Shown here in pieces: positions 31,719 to 39,977 of a stretch of DNA of 64,000 nt (within the stretch, counting starts at the first letter, position 1; every line of letters starts with the position of its first letter). Made by a program: the position numbers and the translations under genes. Under the pieces are notes generated by a model. That model saw only the letters and a list, made by a program, of their open reading frames with translations, searched no databases and was not told where the DNA came from. Origin of the DNA: CADEEN01 sp963706685 (lineage in GTDB: Bacteria; Pseudomonadota; Gammaproteobacteria; Burkholderiales; Burkholderiaceae_C). The stretch lies in NCBI GenBank assembly GCA_963706685.1, contig CAVPMY010000017.1:62001-126000 (forward strand), read 5' to 3'.

Positions 31719-33274
31719 CTAGCCGAGCAGTTGCCAGGCCAGGCGCCGCCATGCATGCTGCGCTCGCTGCCACCAGATGGCGCCGAGCCGGCTTTCGCCG
31801 ACGTCGATGCGGGCCACGCCGCGCATGCCCGGGCGCAGGCCCGACGCTGCGGCTTGCGGCGTGCCTTCGACCTCGAAGACGTTGCGGCCGTCGGCCTGCG
31901 TGGCCACCGGCGCGATGCGGCTCACCGGAAACTGCAACGGCCTCTTGCCCGCTCATGGCCGGCGAACAGCACTTGCGCCTGCTGGCCTTCGCGCAACGCG
32001 GCGACGTCCTGTTCTTCGACTTCGGCGACGATGCGCCAGCCCTTGTCGGGCGCGATCGTCATCAGCTCCTGGCCGCGCTTGAGCGGCATGCCGACGGCCT
32101 GCGTGAAGTCACCGCTCAGCACCACGCCGTCCATCGGCGCGCGCAGCGTCGAGCGCTCGAGCTGGCGCACGGCCAGGTCGTATTGGCTTTGCGCCTGCTC
32201 GAGTTTGGCGCGGGCAATGACGATCGGCGAGGCCTCGTCCTTGGACAGCGCCTCGCGGTACTGCTTGTCGAGCTGCGAGGTTTCTGCGGCCCACTTGTCG
32301 CGCTCGAGCTCGAGCTCGCGCATGTCCAGGCTCATCAGCACCTGGCCGGCCTTGACCATTTCGCCCGGGCGCACCGCCACGGTGCCGACGAAGCCATCGA
32401 CCGGCGCTGCAATCACCTGCTGCACCGCCCCTTCGACACGCGCCGGCGCCACCACACGGTGCGTGGCCGGCAGCAGTGCCAGCACGGTGGCGCCCAGCAG
32501 CGATGCCGCCACGACCACCGTGGCAACCGACATCCGGGCGCCGCCGAAAGGCCGGCGCAATGCGGGACGAAAGACCTGCGCCACGCGCTGGCCCATGCCG
32601 TCGTCGGCACGCTGCTTGAGGGCCAGCATCGGGCCGGCAAACATGGCAGCGTCCTTGGCCGCTTCGAGGGCATGCGAGTCGAAACCGTCGCGGCGCTCGA
32701 ACAGCAGCGCGCCGAGCATTTCGTGGCGCGTGGCCACGGGCACGGTGTAGATCGCAGCGTGGCCGTTGGATTGCGAGAGTTCCTGGTGCGCCAGCGTGAT
32801 CGCCGGCGACGCGCCCGAGGGCAATGGGTGGACGATGGCCAAGCGCTGGTCGAGCGCCTCGGTCATCGCGGCTGTGATGCGGCCGACCGCGTTGTGCTTT
32901 TCGCGCACGTCGGCAGCGCCCGAGATCGCAACCATGCGCAAGCGCCCGCCGATGTACAGACCCAGGCTGACGCGCTCGCAGGGCAGCGCCAGCACCAGTT
33001 GGTTGACCACCGCTGCTGCGGCGGCATCGATGCGCGCGTGCGCAAGTGCCACCGCCTGCAGCGCCAGCACTGCCGCGCTGCGCGATGGCCGCACGACGCG
33101 CGCCGGGCCAGGCGCGGGCAACGGCCCGGCGCTGGCCTGGCGGGGCGGGGCTGCGGGGGGTGTTGTCGTGGTCACGTGTTGAAGGGTCGTTCGATTCAAT
33201 GCCTGCTGGCGCACCACCGTGCAGCGCACGACCGAACCCCGACTGGCCTGTTGTTGCCATTGGAAATCGAGCAC
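31719..33274 (-). CDS. GAF-domain HlyD-family membrane adaptor (one frameshift)
   Basis: About 515 residues. Residues ~50-235 form a cytosolic GAF-like sensor (VNQLVLALPCERVSLGLYI, VATRHEMLGALLFERR); a single transmembrane helix (MSVATVVVAASLLGATVLALL) leads to an HlyD arm: VIAAPVDGFVGTVAVRPGEMVKAG, a coiled coil, then LRAPMDGVVLSGDFTQAVGMPLKRGQ and a beta domain. The frame shifts by one base near 31935, after LFAGHERARG; the tail (QFPVSRIAPVATQADGRNVFEVEG) continues in another frame to the stop. Starts are GTG at 33274 or, more compactly, GTG at 33175. A cytosolic sensor on a secretion adaptor is unusual and suggests ligand-gated export. First gene of the giant-adhesin series; any promoter lies in the 167 bp before it. 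Confidence 0.83.
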
Positions 33275-33441
33275 GCTGCCGGCAATCGCCGGAACAAGCG
33301 CTTACCTAGCCGCTTGATGTTCTCATCGCCACGCCTGCGCTCCCGCGCAGGTATTTCGCGGTGCGTACTTGTGCACGGCAATACGCACGAAACGCGCGCT
33401 GTTACGCGCGAATGGGGGATGGACGCCGGCTGGACGCCGGG

Positions 33442-34458
33442 TCAGCGCTGCGGCGCGGCCAGCGCCGCGCCGCGCGCCAGAACGGCCAGCTTGGCCTCGG
33501 CGATGGTGCGCTTCATCGGCGCCATGCCGCAGTTGGTGCAGGCAATGAGCTTGTCGCGGGCCACGAACTGCAGCGCGCGGCCGATGGTGTCGGCAACTTC
33601 GTCAGGCGTCTCCACGGCATCGCTGGCCACGTCGATCACGCCGACCATGACCTCCTTGCCTTCGAGCAGGCCGATCAGTTCCAGCGGCACATGCGAATGC
33701 ATGCACTCCAGGCTCACCTGGTCGATGCGGCTTGCGGCCAGCGCCGGGAAGACCTGTTCGTACTGTCGCCATTCCTGGCCGAGCGTGTCCTTCCACTGCC
33801 GGTTGGCGTCGATGCCATAGCCGTAGCAGATGTGCACGGCGGTCTTGCACGTCAGGCCTTGCGTGGCCCGTTCGAGCGCTGCCACGCCCCAATCGGCGGC
33901 TTCGGCCATGAAGACGTTGAACGCCGGCTCGTCGAACTGCACGATGTCGATGCCGTCGGCTTCGAGCGCCCTCGCCTCTTCGTTGAGCAGTTCGGCAAAG
34001 GCAAATGCCAGCTTGACGCGGTCGCCGTAGTGGCGGTCGGCGACGGTGTCGACGATGGTCATCGGCCCGGGCAGCGTGAACTTGGTCACACGCTGCGTGT
34101 GCGCGCGCAGCAGCCGCGCTTCGGTCTGGTGCACACGGCCGGCGAGGCGCAACGGAGCGATGACTTGCGGCACCATCGCCTTGTAGCGGTCCTTGCGGAT
34201 GCCCATCTCGACCTTGTGCGCGAAGTCGATGCCCTCGACGCGCTCGACAAAGCCGTGCACGAAATGCTGGCGCGACTGTTCACCGTCGCCGATCGTCGAC
34301 AGGCCCGCATCCTCCTGCGTCTTGATCCACAGCAGCGTGGCGTCGCGCTTGGCGTCGTCGAGCGCCGCGCCGCTTTCCCGCCACTGCGGCCAGAGCTTGT
34401 CGGGCTCGGCGAGCCAGGCGGGTTTGGGCAGGCTGCCGGCAATGGCGGTGCGCAACAT
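33442..34458 (-). CDS. MetE-like core methionine synthase (MesD-type)
   Basis: 338 residues, only the catalytic C-terminal half of cobalamin-independent methionine synthase. Zinc-binding residues are visible: His and Cys in VHICYGYG and the late Cys in CTNCGMAPM; IQFDEPAFNVF and SLECMHSHVPLEL are active-site segments. The length and near-family wording (AGSLPKPAWLAEP, GDGEQSRQHFV) match the folate-independent core enzyme described as MesD in Acinetobacter, which needs the partner MesX (DUF1852); no such gene is in the window. The start is supported by a strong ribosome site (GAGGAG, 7 bp upstream of the ATG). Probable reaction: methyl transfer to homocysteine from a non-folate donor. MesD identity is from memory of the family and not proven here. 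Confidence 0.75.
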   Translation of the reverse strand: MLRTAIAGSLPKPAWLAEPDKLWPQWRESGAALDDAKRDATLLWIKTQEDAGLSTIGDGEQSRQHFVHGFVERVEGIDFAHKVEMGIRKDRYKAMVPQVIAPLRLAGRVHQTEARLLRAHTQRVTKFTLPGPMTIVDTVADRHYGDRVKLAFAFAELLNEEARALEADGIDIVQFDEPAFNVFMAEAADWGVAALERATQGLTCKTAVHICYGYGIDANRQWKDTLGQEWRQYEQVFPALAASRIDQVSLECMHSHVPLELIGLLEGKEVMVGVIDVASDAVETPDEVADTIGRALQFVARDKLIACTNCGMAPMKRTIAEAKLAVLARGAALAAPQR

Positions 34459-34508
34459 GGCGTTCTCCTCGACGTGCCGGCGAGCATAGACGCCGTCGAC
34501 GCCGACGT

Positions 34509-35456
34509 TCAATCGGCGCGCCAGCGGTCCTGCGGGCCCAGCGCGGGCGGCGAGCGCAACGCAGCGACGGCCGCGGCGTCGCCTTGCAGGTGGGCACGCC
34601 ACCATGCGCTGCTGACGGCGGCAACGCGCTCGTGGTGCTGCGCTTCGCGCTCGATGGCGATCGGCTCGCGCCTGAGCGGCCCGGAGCGCGCGCGCAGGCG
34701 CTGCCCGGCATTGCCGCCGAAGGTCATGTGGTCGGCGCCGTCGAGCCAGAGCAGGGCTCGTTGGCCGCCGGGCAAATCGTCGTAGACACCGGCCCGGTCG
34801 GCGCCGGACAGGCCGCGGCCGAGCGGATCGGCGTCGTTCGATCCGGTGACCAGCAGCATCGGCCGCTGCACATCGGCATAGGCATCGCGCACATGGCCCT
34901 GTGGCGGCGACGGGCTGAACGCGACAAAGGCCTTGAAGCGCGGTTCGGCCACGCCCTGACTGCTGACAGCAAAGCGTTGCCCCGCCAGTGCCATGACGGT
35001 GACGGCACCGAAGGAATGACCGGATGCACCCAAGGCGTCCAGGCGCACGCGTGACCAGCCGGGCTCGCCGCGCCGCGCACGACGCGTGATCTCGTCGACG
35101 GCAAAGTGCATGTCGGCGACGCGGGCGCGCAACTGCTCCCCACTGGCCGCGGCACGCAAGGCGCGCAGGCCATCGCGCAACACCTCCGCATCGCTGCCCG
35201 GGTGTTGCAGGTGCAGCACCGCAAAGCCGGCCTGCTGCCACGCCCGGCCCCAGACGTCGCCGCCGGTGCGGCTGCCGCCCAGGCCGTGGGAGTGCACGAC
35301 CAGCCCACAGGGCGCGTTGCCCTCGGGCCAGCGCAGGAGCAGGGGCAGCGAACGGCCGCGTGCGTCGTCGATCCAGACCTGATCTTCAGCAGTGGCGCGT
35401 GCCGGCGCGGCGACGGCGGCCCAGGCGCTGCTCAGTACAAAGTGGCGTCTATGCAT
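34509..35456 (-). CDS. Exported alpha/beta hydrolase
   Basis: 315 residues, starting MHRRHFVLSSAWAAVAAPARA, a twin-arginine-like signal peptide, so probably periplasmic. The hydrolase fold shows the oxyanion-hole strand VVHSHGLGGS, the nucleophile elbow GASGHSFG, an acidic residue after VTGSNDADPL and a late His in DGADHMTFGG completing a Ser-Asp-His triad. The closest general type is the platelet-activating-factor acetylhydrolase / dienelactone hydrolase-like group; substrate unknown. It is 50 bp upstream of the methionine synthase gene on the same strand but with different apparent function, so an operon link is uncertain. Confidence 0.75.
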   Translation of the reverse strand: MHRRHFVLSSAWAAVAAPARATAEDQVWIDDARGRSLPLLLRWPEGNAPCGLVVHSHGLGGSRTGGDVWGRAWQQAGFAVLHLQHPGSDAEVLRDGLRALRAAASGEQLRARVADMHFAVDEITRRARRGEPGWSRVRLDALGASGHSFGAVTVMALAGQRFAVSSQGVAEPRFKAFVAFSPSPPQGHVRDAYADVQRPMLLVTGSNDADPLGRGLSGADRAGVYDDLPGGQRALLWLDGADHMTFGGNAGQRLRARSGPLRREPIAIEREAQHHERVAAVSSAWWRAHLQGDAAAVAALRSPPALGPQDRWRAD

Positions 35457-35500
35457 GGCGCGATCGTCGCCTCGGCATGTGAAGCCAATGTTGCTGCGAG

Positions 35501-36472
35501 CTACTGCACGCGGACTGGCGTCAGCGGCGCGCGGCCGTTGAGCAGCTCGATCAGGTTGTCGGCGGCGAGCGTGGCCATCTTCATGCGCGTGGCCACCGTG
35601 GCGCTGGCGATGTGCGGCGTCAGCACGACGTTGGGCAGGTCCAGCAACGCGGGATGCACGGCCGGCTCGCCTTCGAAGACATCGAGCGCTGCCGCGGCAA
35701 TGCGCCTGTCGGCCAGCGCCTGCGCCAGTGCCGCGTCATCGACGACGCCACCGCGCGCGACATTGGTCAGCGTCGCCGTGGGTTTCATCAACGCGATCTC
35801 GGCCGCACCGATCGCGTGGTGGCTGGCCTTCGAATACGGCACGACGATGATCAGGTGATCGGCCTGGCGCAACAGCGTGTCCTTGTCGACCCAGCGCGCA
35901 CCGAGCGGCGCCTCGATGTCCTCAGCCAGCCGCGAGCGGTTGTGATAGATCACCGGCATGCCGAAGCCCAACGCACCGCGCCGCGCAATCGCCTGGCCGA
36001 TGCGGCCCATGCCGAAGATGCCGAGCGTGGCGCCGTGCACGTCGGCGCCGCAGAAGAAGTCGTGCGACCAGCGCTGCCAGCGGCCGGCGCGCAGAAAGTG
36101 TTCGCTCTCGGTGATGCGGCGCGCCGCCGCCAGCAGCAATGAAAATCCGAAGTCTGCGGTGGTTTCGGTCAGCACATCGGGTGCGTTGGTGACGACGATG
36201 CCGCGCGCGGTGCACGCGGCCACGTCGATGTTGTTGTAGCCCACGGCCATGCTGCACACGGCTTTCAGCTCGGGGCAGGCAGCGACCAGCGTGGCGTCGA
36301 TCGGCTCGGTCGCGGCAACGAACACGCCCTGCTGGCCTTGCAGCTTGGCGATCAACTGTTCGCGCGGCCAATCGACGGCTGCGTCGTTGGCCGTGACCTC
36401 GAAGTGCTGGCGCAGCCGCTCGGCGATCTCGGGAAAGATCTGGCGCGCGATCAGCACTTTCGGCCGTGTCAT
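35501..36472 (-). CDS. 2-hydroxyacid dehydrogenase (glyoxylate/hydroxypyruvate reductase type)
   Basis: 323 residues of the D-isomer-specific 2-hydroxyacid dehydrogenase family. NAD(P)-binding motif GIFGMGRIGQAIARR is near residue 150; catalytic Arg lies in NVARGGVVDD, Glu in DVFEGEPAVHP and His in VVLTPHIASAT. The enzyme would reduce glyoxylate, hydroxypyruvate or 2-ketogluconate to the D-hydroxyacid in the cytosol (GhrB/GyaR-like). The ATG giving MTRPKVLIARQIFPEIAERL begins directly at the first beta-strand; an upstream in-frame extension is not protein-like. The gene lies 35 bp from rsuA on the same strand. Exact substrate not assignable. Confidence 0.88.
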   Translation of the reverse strand: MTRPKVLIARQIFPEIAERLRQHFEVTANDAAVDWPREQLIAKLQGQQGVFVAATEPIDATLVAACPELKAVCSMAVGYNNIDVAACTARGIVVTNAPDVLTETTADFGFSLLLAAARRITESEHFLRAGRWQRWSHDFFCGADVHGATLGIFGMGRIGQAIARRGALGFGMPVIYHNRSRLAEDIEAPLGARWVDKDTLLRQADHLIIVVPYSKASHHAIGAAEIALMKPTATLTNVARGGVVDDAALAQALADRRIAAAALDVFEGEPAVHPALLDLPNVVLTPHIASATVATRMKMATLAADNLIELLNGRAPLTPVRVQ

Positions 36473-36507
36473 GACTGGATTCCTTGTCGCTTGGCTTGCA
36501 TTCGATT

Positions 36508-37233
36508 CTAGGCAGCAGCCGACGATGGCTTGCCGAGCAAGGCGCGCTCGCGCTCGTCGATGCCGACCCAGCGCCATTGACGCGGCTCGGCCAGGCCGGC
36601 GAGCGTGAGCGCGCCCAACGCGCTGCGGTGCAGCCCCTCGACGCGGTTGCCCACGGCCGCCACCATGCGCTTGACCTGGTGGTACTTGCCCTCGGTGAGG
36701 GTCAGGTGCAGGTGCGTCGGCGAGCGCAGTTCGGCCGCGGCCGCGCGCACCGGCGCCGGGTCGTCATCGAGCACGACACCGCGCAGCAGTTGCTCGACTT
36801 GCGCGGCCTGCATCGCGTGCTTGCACGTCACCTCGTAGACCTTCGGCACGTGATGCTTGGGCGAGGTCAGGCGATGGATCAGCGTGCCGTCATCGGTGAG
36901 CAGCAGCACGCCCGTAGTGTCGGCATCGAGCCGCCCGATCGTCTGCACGCCGCGGCGTCGCAACGGCGGCGGCAGCAGTGTCAAGACGCTGGGATGGTGA
37001 CGCGGCTTTTGCGAGCATTCGTAGCCGGCGGGTTTGTGCAGCAGCACCAGCGCGCTGGCGTGATAGGACCATGGCTGGCCGTCGACGTCGTAGCGCAGAC
37101 CATCGACGGCATCGACCTCGTCGTCTTCTTCGATGACCTGCCCCGCCGCGCAGAGGCGTCGCGCCGCTATCAGCCCGGCACAGTCACGCCGTGTGCCGAA
37201 ACCCTGCGAGAACAGCAGCTGCGACCACCACAT
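36508..37233 (-). CDS. rsuA: 16S rRNA pseudouridine synthase RsuA
   Basis: 241 residues. An N-terminal S4 RNA-binding domain (LLFSQGFGTRRDCAGLIAARRL) is followed by the RsuA/RluB-family catalytic motif GRLDADTTGVLLLTDDG, with Asp as nucleophile, and the conserved GKYHQVKRMVAAVGN near the C-terminus. RsuA makes pseudouridine 516 in 16S rRNA during 30S assembly. ATG at 37233 (MWWSQLLF) was chosen over an in-frame TTG 18 bases upstream. It lies 10 bp downstream of the nitroreductase gene, so cotranscription is likely though without an obvious functional link. Confidence 0.88.
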   Translation of the reverse strand: MWWSQLLFSQGFGTRRDCAGLIAARRLCAAGQVIEEDDEVDAVDGLRYDVDGQPWSYHASALVLLHKPAGYECSQKPRHHPSVLTLLPPPLRRRGVQTIGRLDADTTGVLLLTDDGTLIHRLTSPKHHVPKVYEVTCKHAMQAAQVEQLLRGVVLDDDPAPVRAAAAELRSPTHLHLTLTEGKYHQVKRMVAAVGNRVEGLHRSALGALTLAGLAEPRQWRWVGIDERERALLGKPSSAAA

Positions 37234-37243
37234 CAATGCGGGG

Positions 37244-37954
37244 CTATTCAAGGAAGCGCGTGAAGCCCGCCACCGGCTCGCGCACGGTGACGAGTTGGTT
37301 CTCCGGCGCCGATTCGTCGGCGTAGCCCAGCGACATGCCGCAGACGACCATCTCGCCGGCGGGCAGCGACAACTGTTCGGCGATGATCTGGTAGAAGCCG
37401 ATGAAAGCCGCTTGCGGGCAGGTATCGAGCCCGCGTCCGCGGGCCGCCGTCATGATGTTCTGCAAGAACATACCGAAGTCGAGCCACGAGCCTTGGCGCA
37501 GGATGCGGTCGATGGTGAAGATCATGCCGACCGGCGCGTCGAAGAACTTGTAGTTGCGGCCGTGCTGGGCGTGCATGCGCGCCTTGTCGCCCTTGGTGAT
37601 GCCGAGCAGGCCATACAGGTCCCAGCCGATCTTGCGCCGCCGGTCGATGTAGGGCGGCGCCCATTCGGTCGGGTAGTAGTCGTATTCGCCGACATCGGCG
37701 CCGGTGGAGCCCGCGGCTGCATTGGCGTCGTGTGCGGCGAGGATCTTGCGCGACAGCGCTTGTTTGGCCTGGCCGGTGAGCACCGTCACCTTCCACGGTT
37801 GCGTGTTCACGCCCGACGGTGCACGCGAGGCCACGGCCAGGATGTCTTCGATCGTTTGCCGCGGCACCGGCGTCGGCAGGAAGGCGCGCACCGAGCGGCG
37901 CGACGTGATGGCGGCATCGACGGCCGCCGTGGATTGAGCTGTGATGTTGGTCAT
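37244..37954 (-). CDS. Nitroreductase-family flavoprotein
   Basis: 236 residues. The FMN-binding N-terminal motif ITSRRSVRAFLPTPVPR, SRAPSGVNTQPWKV and the C-terminal VCGMSLGYADESAPEN are hallmarks of nitroreductases that reduce nitro-aromatics, quinones or enones using NAD(P)H. Length fits the family. The start codon overlaps the stop of the upstream HDAC-like gene (ATGA at 37951-37954), suggesting translational coupling. A natural substrate cannot be named. Confidence 0.88.
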   Translation of the reverse strand: MTNITAQSTAAVDAAITSRRSVRAFLPTPVPRQTIEDILAVASRAPSGVNTQPWKVTVLTGQAKQALSRKILAAHDANAAAGSTGADVGEYDYYPTEWAPPYIDRRRKIGWDLYGLLGITKGDKARMHAQHGRNYKFFDAPVGMIFTIDRILRQGSWLDFGMFLQNIMTAARGRGLDTCPQAAFIGFYQIIAEQLSLPAGEMVVCGMSLGYADESAPENQLVTVREPVAGFTRFLE

Positions 37955-38899
37955 GCGACTTTGGGTTGCCGGCAGGCTTGCCAGGATGCGTAGGCGGTCT
38001 GCAGCGTGCGCAGGTGCACGCCGACGGTGATGTCGATGTCGCGGCCGTAGCCGCCGGCCATGCTCACGGCCACCGCGATGCCGCGCTGGCGGCAGGCCTC
38101 GAAGACGCGGCGATCGCGCTCGGCCAGGCCCTCGCTGCGTGAGCTTCAGGCGGCCGAGGCGATCGCCCTCGTGCGGATCGGCGCCGGCCAGGTAGAACAC
38201 CAGCGCCGGCGGCGCGCCGGTGTGGCGGCGCCACAGCGCGTCGAGCGCAGCGTCCAGCGCTTCGAGGTAGGCGCCATCGCCGCAATTGTCTGGCAGCTCG
38301 ACGTCGACGTCGCCGGCCTGCTTGCGAAACGGAAAATTCTTGGCACCGTGCAGCGACAGCGTGAACACAGTGTCGTCGTCCTGAAATATCGCTGCCGTAC
38401 CGTTGCCCTGGTGCACATCGAGATCGATCACCGCCACGCGCAGCAGCTCGCGGTGCCTGCGGTGCCACTCGGCCTGCATCAGGCGCGCGGCGACTGCGGC
38501 GTCATTGAAGACGCAATAGCCGCTGCCCTTGTCAGATTGCGCATGGTGCGTACCGCCGGCCAGATTGGCGGCAACGCCCTCGCCGTCGAGCAGCGCCGCA
38601 CGCGCCGCGGAAATCGTTGCGCCCACCGAGCGGCGCGCTCGCTCGGCCATGCGAAGCGACCACGGGAAACCGATCTCGCGCTGCTCGGCCGCGCTCAACG
38701 AGCCGTGCGCCACCGCTTCGACGTAGTTCGGCGTGTGGGCCAGCGCCAGTTCGCCGTCGGACGCCGGCAGCGCCGGCGCCATGCGCATGCCGGGACACTC
38801 GGCGACGACACGCGCTCGCAACTTCTCGTACTTGCCCATCGGGAACGGATGACCCTCGGGCAGCGGCAAGACGAAGTGGTCGGCATAGAAGACCTGCAT
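37951..38899 (-). CDS. Histone-deacetylase-family amidohydrolase (one frameshift)
   Basis: About 315 residues of the bacterial class-II-like HDAC family, zinc enzymes acting on acetylated amines or polyamines. Visible: AGGTHHAQ (active-site His pair), zinc ligands in VIDLDVHQGNGTA (Asp, His) and YLAGADPHEGD (Asp), and the C-terminal VAVSMAGGYG. The reading frame shifts by one base near 38137 (GCTGCGTG where GCTCGTG is expected), after GRLKLT; the tail then runs EGLAERDRRVFEACRQRG to a stop overlapping the nitroreductase ATG, which supports the correction. Acetylpolyamine amidohydrolase or deacetylase function is family inference. Divergent from the phasin gene, 170 bp away. Confidence 0.83.
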
Positions 38900-38936
38900 G
38901 GGAGGCGATTGTCGCCATTGGTGAAGATCATCTAAT

Positions 38937-39012
38937 TTGTTGCAGCGCAGCAAAAAAGGCTTGCCATTTGCGGGTAGACCCCTATACTTCAGTCCATGTT
39001 GCAGTGCAGCAA
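38937..39012 (+). promoter_or_regulatory. Phasin promoter with two candidate PhaR boxes
   Basis: A sigma-70-like promoter, TTGCCA (38961-38966) and TATACT (38983-38988) with 16-bp spacing, is bracketed by two copies of one 14-bp motif: TTGCAGCGCAGCAA (38940-38953) and TTGCAGTGCAGCAA (38999-39012). PhaR repressors of polyhydroxyalkanoate-producing bacteria bind TGC-rich sites in phasin promoters, so these are candidate operators. Placement across the promoter would suit repression. Confidence 0.65.
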
Positions 39013-39069
39013 ACGAGTTCCGAAGTTGTCTCCCAACCCGTTCCACTCCCTATAAAGGAAATCACCATC

Positions 39070-39621
39070 ATGTTGACCGCTGAACAAGTCATGGCCGCCC
39101 AAAAAGCCAACGTCCAAACCCTCTTCGGCCTGACCGGCAAGGCTTTCGAAGGCATGGAAAAGCTCATCGAGCTGAACATGCAAGTCGCCAAGACGGCCTT
39201 CGAAGAGGCCAGCGAAGCCACCACGGCCGCGCTGTCGGTCAAGGACGCGCAAGAGCTGATGAGCCTGCAAGCCAGCTTCCTGCAGCCGACCGCTGAGAAG
39301 GTTGCCGCCTACAGCCGCCATGTCTATGACATCACCGCCTCGACCAACGCCGACGTGACCAAGGCCGCCGAAGCCCAGATGGCCGAAGCCCAGCGCAAGT
39401 TCCTGAACCTGGTCGACAGCGCCGCCAAGAATGCGCCGGCAGGTACCGAAAACGCCGTCGCCCTGGTGCGCTCGGCAGTTGCCGCTGCCAACAACGCCTT
39501 CGAGAGCGTGCAGAAGGCGAGCAAGCAAGCTGTCGACGTGGCCGATGCCAACATCCAGGCGATGACCAACACGGCGGTCAAGGCTACCCAGCAGACCGGC
39601 AGCCGCAGCAAGCGCGCCTGA
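39070..39621 (+). CDS. phaP: Phasin family protein (PHA granule coat)
   Basis: 183 residues, wholly helical, with the phasin pattern FGLTGKAFEGMEKLIELNMQVAKTAFEEA followed by alanine-rich coiled-coil stretches; no cysteine, signal peptide or membrane helix. Phasins coat polyhydroxyalkanoate granules and control their size and number, and are often repressed by PhaR until granules form. The start has a clear ribosome site (AAAGGAAA) 9 bp upstream. Unlike its neighbours it uses a narrow, AAG/GAA-rich codon set typical of strongly expressed genes. A palindromic repeat and, further down, a strong terminator follow it. Confidence 0.93.
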   Translation: MLTAEQVMAAQKANVQTLFGLTGKAFEGMEKLIELNMQVAKTAFEEASEATTAALSVKDAQELMSLQASFLQPTAEKVAAYSRHVYDITASTNADVTKAAEAQMAEAQRKFLNLVDSAAKNAPAGTENAVALVRSAVAAANNAFESVQKASKQAVDVADANIQAMTNTAVKATQQTGSRSKRA

Positions 39622-39625
39622 TTTG

Positions 39626-39706
39626 GACCACCCCCGGAGCGGCTTCGCCGCTCCCCCTCGAGGGGGCACCGCTGGCGGACCGGCAGAGCCGGATCCGCGG
39701 CGGTTG
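39626..39706 (-). repeat. Dispersed GC-rich palindromic repeat, copy B
   Basis: Starts 5 bp after the phasin stop and matches the copy at 27275-27353 in inverted orientation over ~80 bp. It includes a perfect hairpin GGAGCGGC-TTC-GCCGCTCC (39636-39654) and a self-complementary CCCCCTCGAGGGGG. The rest of the 356-bp gap to the next gene holds a GGTACC inverted repeat (39841/39856), two copies of GGCGCATAGCC and the terminator listed separately; no gene is seen in it. Confidence 0.75.
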
Positions 39707-39866
39707 CTGGGGAAGGTCGCGGCGCATAGCCGACACGGCCCGCGAATTGCATACCAACAACTCAACATTGGATGACGCACTTGGATTGAGCAGGGCCTGC
39801 GGCGCATAGCCTAAGGCGCAGCTGAAACGGTTGTCTCCTCGGTACCAGGTCTGACGGTACCTTTCA

Positions 39867-39895
39867 CGGCCCGGTGGCGACACCGGGCCGTTTTT
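39867..39895 (+). terminator. Rho-independent terminator downstream of phasin
   Basis: CGGCCCGGTG (39867-39876) pairs perfectly with CACCGGGCCG (39881-39890) across a GCGA tetraloop, followed by TTTTT. It ends the phasin transcript ~270 bp after the stop codon. Confidence 0.92.
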
Positions 39896-39977
39896 CATGT
39901 CTTTAATGCTTTTTTGGATATTAGCTTCGGATTTATATGTTCTTCTCAAACATATAGACCATTCATAAAGTCCCGGC

